Positions 5,511-10,171 of a DNA stretch of 10,171 nt are shown piece by piece. The translations under genes and the position numbers were made by a program. Each line of letters starts with the position of its first letter. Within the stretch, counting starts at the first letter, position 1. Under the pieces are notes generated by a model that was not told where the DNA came from, made no database searches, and saw only the letters and a program-made list of their open reading frames with translations. Source of the DNA: Planctomycetota bacterium. GTDB taxonomy: Bacteria > Planctomycetota > Planctomycetia > Isosphaerales > Isosphaeraceae. Location: contig JAJYCH010000096.1 in the NCBI GenBank assembly GCA_021778575.1, forward strand, positions 1 to 10,171. The letters are read 5' to 3'.

Positions 5511-5846
5511 ACTTTAGGGACAAAATAGACGAGTCTGATCACTTGACTGACGCTTGATTCAGAGAAAGCTTATCGAATTTCAAGTAAGAACGTCAGACTC
5601 ACCATTGGGGGGTCCCACGGGGTCATTGCTGATTCTTGACGCAGATTGGGCGAACTGGGTCTTTTTCTGTAACTCATTCTCTTATTTCCATGGACACGCT
5701 CGACGGGTTAGACGCTCGATCCGGGTCTACTCACCAGGCATTTGCCGAAACGGCTTGTCGCATTACCGTCCCGGTTTGCGGTACAATCGAAGTTGAACAT
5801 TCCGCGGAATCGGCGATCTCTCCTTCCCTTGACCCGGTCGACTTCC
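5511..5846. other. Intergenic region upstream of the PSCyt/PSD1 gene
   Basis: These 336 bases hold no credible gene: short open frames here have no ribosome binding site and no protein-like composition. An interrupted inverted repeat is present (GAGTCTGA 5531-5538 with TCAGACTC 5593-5600, and inside it ACTTGA 5541-5546 with TCAAGT 5580-5585). The 3' end carries a possible promoter of the next gene. Confidence 0.5.
5755..5810 (+). promoter_or_regulatory. Possible promoter with a 12-base palindrome
   Basis: TACAAT at 5782-5787 could be a -10 box. The only -35-like sequence, TTGTCG at 5755-5760, is 21 bases away, which is too far for an ideal promoter. The perfect palindrome ATTCCGCGGAAT at 5799-5810 would fall just after the start of transcription and could be an operator, though a palindrome of this length can occur by chance. 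The gene starts at 5847. Confidence 0.28.
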
Positions 5847-8800
5847 ATGCGTGATCTTCTCTCTCCCGCCTGGGCGGTGGTGTTTCTGATTGGCGCCGGG
5901 TTATCACCAGCCACTCAAGGCGAGGATTCGCCGGCTCGGCCGGTCGATTTTAATCGAGAAATCCGGCCGATCCTGTCGAACCGCTGTTACGCTTGTCATG
6001 GTCCCGACTCGGCCAAGCGGAAAGGAGTTAGCAAGCCGTTGCGGCTGGATACCGAGGCCGGGGCTTTCGAGGATCTGGGCGGATACTCGGCCATCGTCAA
6101 GGGGAAGCCCGGCGAGAGTGAACTGATCGAGCGCGTTCAGTCCGACGACCCCGATCAGGTCATGCCCCCGCCCAAACATGCCGCGAAACTCCCTCCCGCC
6201 GAGGTCGACCGACTCACTCGCTGGATCGCGCAAGGGGCTCCTTACGCCAGACACTGGTCATACGTCAAGCCGACTCGTCCCCCCCTGCCCGACTCCGCGA
6301 ACCCCGCCTGGTCGAAGAACCCGATCGACCGCTTTCTCCTGGCCCGGATCGAGCAGGAACGGTTGACGCCCTCGCCCGAAGCCGACCGAAATACCTTGAT
6401 CCGCCGACTGAGTCTCGACCTGACCGGCCTGCCGCCGACGATCGAGGAAGTCGACGCTTTTTCGCGAGACACGAGCCCCAACGCTTACGAAAACCTGGTC
6501 GACCGGCTTCTGGCCAGCCCCGCTTATGGCGAGCACGCCGCCCGTCAGTGGCTCGACCTGGCCCGCTACGCCGACTCGGCCGGCTATGCCGACGACCCCT
6601 CGCGAACCATCTGGGCCTATCGCGACTATGTGATCCGATCATTCAACGCCAACAAACCGTTTGATCGGTTCACGCTCGAACAGATTGCCGGCGATCTCCT
6701 GCCTGATGCCAGCGACGAGACCCGGATCGCCACCGCGTTCCACCGGAACACGATGACCAACAACGAAGGCGGGACGAACGACGAGGAGTTCCGGAGCGCC
6801 GCCGTCGTCGATCGGGTGAACACCACGATGGCCGTCTGGATGGGCACCACCATCGCCTGCGCCCAGTGCCACGACCATAAATATGATCCGCTCTCGCAGG
6901 CCGACTTCTTCCGGGTGTTCGCCTTCTTCAACAACACCCAGGACGCCGATAGAGGGGACGAGAGCCCGACCCTGATGATCGAATCGGCCGAACAGAAGCG
7001 GCGGAAGATCGAGTTGAAGGAGCAGATCGAATCACTCGAAAAGTCGCTCGAAACCCCGACGCCCGAATCCTCGACAAGCCTGGCCCGCTGGATCAAAGGG
7101 TTCGACGTCGAGCTGAACTGGCAGACCCCCAAGCCCGAAGCGGTCGAATCGCGAGCGGGCGTTGAAACCACCATTCTCGACGACCAGTCGGTCCGGCTCG
7201 GCTCGAACGGCAAGCCTGATCTGACAACCTTGACCCTCAAGCCCGGCGGAACCAGGCTGAGCGCGGTCCGGGTCGAGGTCTTGCCCGACCCGGCGAAACC
7301 GGCGAACGGCGGCTTCCTCGTCAACCGGGTCGGCGCGAGCCTCCGGCCTCCCGGCGGCTCGAAGCTCGCCGGTCGGTTCGTCCGGGTCGAGCTTCCGGGC
7401 TCGCAAAAAATGATCTCGCTCGCCGAGGTTCAGGTCTTCCGGAACGGCGAGAACATCGCCCCGACCGGCGACGCCAGGCAGTCGTCCACCGCCTTCGACG
7501 GTCCGGCTCGCCTGGCGATCGACGGCAACACCAATGGCGATTACGTCCAGGCCAAGTCGACCACCCACACCGCGCCTTCCGACGATCCCTGGTGGGAACT
7601 CGATCTCAAATCCGTCGGTCCCATCGACCGCCTGACGCTCTGGAGCCGGACCGACGGAATGCTTCAGGAACGGCTCAACGGCGCGAAGATCTTGATCCTC
7701 GACGACCAGCGGAACCCGGTCTGGACCCAGCCGATCGACAAGGCTCCCACTCTCTCGGCCGAGTTCTCCCCCAGCGGCGACCGAGCTCTGACCTTCGCCG
7801 CCGGATTCGCCGACGACCCGAAAATTTCGGCCGACGTCCTGAGCAAGTCCGCCAAAGGGTGGTCGGTCGCCACGCTCGAAAATCGTCCGAGAGCCCTGAC
7901 ACTGGTACTCGGAACCCCCTTGAGCATCGAGCCCGGTTCGACCCTGACCGTGACTCTCGACCACGGCTCGAAAAAGGGGGACCGGACGGTCGGACGGGTC
8001 CGGGTCGGAGTCACCGATGACGACCGGGCCGGTGAATTCGCCCGGATTCCCTCGACGATCCTCGGGCTCCTCCAGACGCCCGACGGGCAGCGAACCGAAT
8101 CCCAGAGGCGCGAGGTCGAACGCTTTTACCTGACCGAGATCGCGCCCGAGCGTCAGCCCAACCGCGACCAGATCGCCAGGCTCAAGAAAGAACTCGCCGG
8201 GCTCAAGCCCGAGACAACCGTGCCGGTCCTCGCCGAGTTGCCCCCGACCGCGCGACGGACCACGAAAATCCAGCGTCGGGGGAATTTTCTCGACCTCGGC
8301 GACGAGGTGACCGAAGGAGTTCCCGAGGCGATTTACCCGCTCCCGCCCGGTGCTCCTCGCGACCGATTGACGCTGGCCCGCTGGCTCGTCAGCTTCGACA
8401 ACCCGATGACGGCCCGGGTCGTCGCCAACCGCGCCTGGGAACAGATTTTCGGGGCGGGCCTGGTGCCAACCTCCGAGGAATTCGGCTCGCAAGGGGAACC
8501 GCCCACCCATCCCGAACTGCTCGACTGGCTGGCGAACGACCTGGTCGATCATCACTGGGATCTGAAGCATCTGCTCCGGTTGCTCGTCACCTCGTCGGCC
8601 TATCGGCAAAGCTCGAAGGTCACGCCCGACGGGTTGCGGCTCGACCCGGCGAACCAGTGGCTGGCCCGAGGGCCGAGGTTTCGCCTGTCGGCCGAAACCG
8701 TCCGCGACCAGGCGCTCGCCGTCGCCGGTTTGCTCAGCCCCAAGATGTACGGCCCACCGGTGAGGCCGCCGCAGCCATCGAGCGGCCTGAGCGCGGCGTT

Positions 8801-9299
8801 CGGCGGCGGGATCGACTGGCAAACCAGCATGGGTGCCGACCGCTACCGCCGGGCGCTCTACACCACCTGGCGACGCTCGAACCCTTACCCCTCGATGGCC
8901 ACCTTCGACGCCCCCAACCGCGAAATTTGCACCGTCCGCCGGACCCGGACCAACACCCCGCTCCAGGCCCTGGTCACGCTCAACGATCCTGTCTACGTCG
9001 AAGCCTCGCAAGGGCTGGCCCGAAGGATGGTGAGCGGGGCGAAGGATCGGAACGAGCGGATCAAGCTGGGGGTCAAGTTGTGTCTCTCGCGAGACGCCAC
9101 CGAAAAAGAAATCGACCGGCTCGGCAAGCTCTACGACGACGCCTTCGCCCGGTTCCAGAAAGAACCCGAGCAGGCCAAAAAGATGGCGACCGAACCGCTG
9201 GGTCCTGCCCCTGATGGGGCCAACCTGACCGAGCTGGCCGCCTGGACCGTCGTAGCCAACGTGTTGCTGAATCTGGATGAGACGTTGATGAGAAGATAA
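5847..9299 (+). CDS. Secreted PSCyt1/PSCyt2/PSD1 (DUF1549/DUF1553) protein with discoidin-like insert
   Basis: A 1150-residue planctomycete-type protein. Residues 1-25 look like a signal peptide (hydrophobic AWAVVFLIGAGL, possible cleavage near ATQG). PSCyt1 follows at about 33-115 with the haem-binding motif CYACH (47-51). PSCyt2/DUF1549 lies at about 140-355 and carries a second CxxCH, CAQCH (338-342), followed by DHKYDPLSQADFF. Residues 380-405 look like a short coiled coil. A discoidin/F5-8 C-like domain (about 505-635; FVRVELPG, ISLAEVQVF, WWELDL, LTLWSR) sits between PSCyt2 and the C-terminal PSD1/DUF1553 domain (about 838-1145; LARWLV, NPMTARVVANRAWEQIFG, RRTRTNTPLQALVTLND). This suggests a periplasmic or surface haem protein, perhaps binding polysaccharide; its reaction is not established. 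The ATG at 5847 is chosen because it begins the signal peptide, although no clear ribosome binding site precedes it. The usual DUF1501 partner gene is not seen downstream. Confidence 0.94.
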   Translation: MRDLLSPAWAVVFLIGAGLSPATQGEDSPARPVDFNREIRPILSNRCYACHGPDSAKRKGVSKPLRLDTEAGAFEDLGGYSAIVKGKPGESELIERVQSDDPDQVMPPPKHAAKLPPAEVDRLTRWIAQGAPYARHWSYVKPTRPPLPDSANPAWSKNPIDRFLLARIEQERLTPSPEADRNTLIRRLSLDLTGLPPTIEEVDAFSRDTSPNAYENLVDRLLASPAYGEHAARQWLDLARYADSAGYADDPSRTIWAYRDYVIRSFNANKPFDRFTLEQIAGDLLPDASDETRIATAFHRNTMTNNEGGTNDEEFRSAAVVDRVNTTMAVWMGTTIACAQCHDHKYDPLSQADFFRVFAFFNNTQDADRGDESPTLMIESAEQKRRKIELKEQIESLEKSLETPTPESSTSLARWIKGFDVELNWQTPKPEAVESRAGVETTILDDQSVRLGSNGKPDLTTLTLKPGGTRLSAVRVEVLPDPAKPANGGFLVNRVGASLRPPGGSKLAGRFVRVELPGSQKMISLAEVQVFRNGENIAPTGDARQSSTAFDGPARLAIDGNTNGDYVQAKSTTHTAPSDDPWWELDLKSVGPIDRLTLWSRTDGMLQERLNGAKILILDDQRNPVWTQPIDKAPTLSAEFSPSGDRALTFAAGFADDPKISADVLSKSAKGWSVATLENRPRALTLVLGTPLSIEPGSTLTVTLDHGSKKGDRTVGRVRVGVTDDDRAGEFARIPSTILGLLQTPDGQRTESQRREVERFYLTEIAPERQPNRDQIARLKKELAGLKPETTVPVLAELPPTARRTTKIQRRGNFLDLGDEVTEGVPEAIYPLPPGAPRDRLTLARWLVSFDNPMTARVVANRAWEQIFGAGLVPTSEEFGSQGEPPTHPELLDWLANDLVDHHWDLKHLLRLLVTSSAYRQSSKVTPDGLRLDPANQWLARGPRFRLSAETVRDQALAVAGLLSPKMYGPPVRPPQPSSGLSAAFGGGIDWQTSMGADRYRRALYTTWRRSNPYPSMATFDAPNREICTVRRTRTNTPLQALVTLNDPVYVEASQGLARRMVSGAKDRNERIKLGVKLCLSRDATEKEIDRLGKLYDDAFARFQKEPEQAKKMATEPLGPAPDGANLTELAAWTVVANVLLNLDETLMRR

Positions 9300-9314
9300 G
9301 AAAAGTAAAGAGAG

Positions 9315-9448
9315 TTGGTCGCAACAAAATATGTCGGGCAGGGCTTGCCCTGCCGTTCCGCGAGCGTCGACCAAAACAACGGCAGGGCAAGCCCTATCCT
9401 ACATTCTCAAACGCTCGTGACAAACGAAACATCAAGTCATAATGTAGG
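9315..9448. repeat. Palindromic G/C-rich repeat group, possible transcription end
   Basis: GGCAGGGC (9337-9344) and GCCCTGCC (9347-9354) form a hairpin with a 2-base loop. TTGGTCG (9315-9321) and CGACCAA (9368-9374) form an outer arm around it. A second copy in inverted orientation (ACGGCAGGGCAAGCCCT starting at 9379, ending CCTACATT at 9405) can pair with 9332-9356. CCTACATT also has an inverted partner, AATGTAGG, at 9441-9448. Similar mobile intergenic palindromes are common in planctomycete genomes. The position 15-40 bases after a stop codon would suit a bidirectional terminator, but there is no T tract. Confidence 0.65.
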
Positions 9449-9588
9449 GCATCGCCGATGAACGACCTCGACCTCCCGAGATCTGGGTCCTCGAAGATCC
9501 CGCGAACAGCCGAGGCCGGTTCGAGATCGGCTGCACGGCCCACGCACGGGCTCGCGAGGTTCTGAAGTCAAAAGAGGGGTGTCCGTAG
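9448..9588 (+). pseudogene. Possible coding remnant without a start codon
   Basis: The frame between the stop codon TAG at 9445-9447 and TAG at 9586-9588 translates as GIADERPRPPEIWVLEDPAN followed by SRGRFEIGCTAHARAREVL and KSKEGCP. The composition and the G/C-rich third codon positions look protein-like, but the frame has no ATG, GTG or TTG at its beginning and opens within a repeat copy. I do not recognise the family. It may be the surviving tail of a gene whose 5' part was replaced by the repeat, or a chance open frame. Confidence 0.28.
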
Positions 9589-9645
9589 CGAGCGATCTCG
9601 CGGATAATTCCCGGGCAATCGTTCCGGTTGATGGGTCCGTGACTC

Positions 9646-9650
9646 AGGAG
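9646..9650 (+). promoter_or_regulatory. Ribosome binding site deciding the start of the membrane-protein gene
   Basis: AGGAG lies 6 bases before the ATG at 9657, whereas it directly abuts the in-frame ATG at 9651. The later ATG is therefore the better start. Confidence 0.5.
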
Positions 9651-9656
9651 ATGCTG

Positions 9657-10171
9657 ATGGACATCCCGGCCCCGCCGACGAAGATTCGCAGGAAGTCCCG
9701 CCGGCTTTTCGTCTGGCTGAAGTGGATTCTGATCGTTTGCGCGGTCCTGATTGGTCTCGTCGGCCTGATCACGGTTTCCGTGCGTTATGCCTATCTCAGC
9801 TCAATGCGGGGGCGAACGGCTCAGGTCATCGAGAAGCTCGACAAGTCCGATCCGAACTGGCGATTCGAGGCGATCGAGGCCGGGCGTAAAGTCGTGCCTG
9901 CCGAGGTGAACTCGGCGACGCCTCTGCTCGCCGCGAACCGGCTGATCCCGTCGCGCTGGCCACAGATCAGCGCGACGGTCGCCACCGGGGCCAAGCCGTC
10001 ACCCGAAGCGCAGGAGCAGGCCGGGCGGATTCGCGAACTGTTCGAGCAAGATCCGTTCCTTCCGCTGGACCCGAAGCAGCTCGAAGCTCTGAGGGCCGAA
10101 CTCAAAGCGCTGGCGCCGTTCCTGGCCGAGGCTCGCAAGGTCGTCAACAAGCCCGAGGGACGATACGAGAT
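9657..10171 (+). CDS. Hypothetical single-pass membrane protein (runs off right edge)
   Basis: The first 171 residues are visible. A basic N-terminus (KIRRKSRR, 9-16) is followed by one hydrophobic segment at about 17-42 (LFVWLKWILIVCAVLIGLVG and onward), so the protein is probably anchored with its N-terminus inside and the rest outside the cytoplasmic membrane. The outer part is soluble, charged and largely helical, with a segment around residues 50-65 (TAQVIEKLDKSDPNW) and a predicted helical stretch (KQLEALRAELKALAPFLAEARKVV) near the window end. No catalytic motif is seen. The style fits uncharacterised planctomycete proteins with an N-terminal anchor and a helical repeat-like body, but I cannot name a family. 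The gene has the high third-position G+C of the flanking chromosome. The C-terminal part lies outside the window. Confidence 0.82.
   Translation, partial: MDIPAPPTKIRRKSRRLFVWLKWILIVCAVLIGLVGLITVSVRYAYLSSMRGRTAQVIEKLDKSDPNWRFEAIEAGRKVVPAEVNSATPLLAANRLIPSRWPQISATVATGAKPSPEAQEQAGRIRELFEQDPFLPLDPKQLEALRAELKALAPFLAEARKVVNKPEGRYE

Larger units (their letters stand above)
9300..9656. other. Intergenic region with repeats and a possible coding remnant
   Basis: These 357 bases separate the PSD1 gene from the membrane-protein gene. They contain a palindromic repeat group (9315-9448) and an open frame without start codon (9448-9588), both listed separately. The last part (9589-9640) shows nothing recognisable apart from the ribosome binding site of the next gene. 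Confidence 0.6.

Noticed and set aside
5636..5641. TTGACG as a -35 box
   Set aside because: No acceptable -10 box lies 15-19 bases downstream.
5554..5796. An 80-codon plus-strand open frame in the intergenic region
   Set aside because: There is no ribosome binding site, no protein-like pattern, and it overlaps the likely promoter of the next gene.
5742..5846. Upstream TTG start adding 35 residues to the PSCyt/PSD1 protein
   Set aside because: It would bury the signal peptide inside the protein, and the region reads like a promoter.
7032..9374. A 780-codon open frame on the minus strand opposite the PSD1 gene
   Set aside because: It is a mirror of the G/C-rich codon use of the true gene, has low-complexity composition (Gly, Arg, Pro, Asp) and no recognisable domain.

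Overview
The window looks like chromosomal DNA of a planctomycete, probably of the Isosphaeraceae type. The main reason is a large secreted PSCyt1/PSCyt2/PSD1 (DUF1549/DUF1553) protein, a family largely confined to Planctomycetes and their relatives. GC-rich codon use, tandem Uma2-family genes and abundant short palindromic intergenic repeats fit this. The genus is an inference.

Left third, minus strand (3377 down to 1): a compact run of four genes that reads as one operon. In order of transcription it holds a 556-residue Hsp70-like ATPase, two paralogous Uma2-family putative nucleases, and the first 90 residues of a second Hsp70-like protein that runs off the left edge. The gaps are 18, 32 and 4 bases. 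Two chaperone-type ATPases bracketing two nuclease-fold proteins is the most system-like arrangement here, but no joint function can be read from the sequence.

Middle (about 3570-5510): a two-gene module on the plus strand, with more A+T than its neighbours. An unrecognised 277-residue protein with a possible OB-like C-terminal half overlaps by 11 bases a PIN-domain protein that keeps all four expected acidic residues. The layout suggests a toxin-antitoxin or RNA-cleavage pair. Both sides carry copies of one short repeat (core GAAAATCGGTGTCAG), and a 20-base block of it occurs in inverted orientation at 3601-3620 and 5226-5245. Within the right-hand cluster lies a short minus-strand fragment resembling the C-terminal end of a DUF1643 protein. 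The region reads as an acquired accessory segment.

Right half (5847-9299, plus strand): the 1150-residue exported PSCyt1/PSCyt2/PSD1 protein. It has two CxxCH motifs and a discoidin (F5/8 C)-like insert. The DUF1501 partner often found next to such genes is not seen. After it come a palindromic repeat group (9315-9448), a possible coding remnant (9448-9588), and the start of a single-pass membrane protein (9657 to the right edge) of unknown function.
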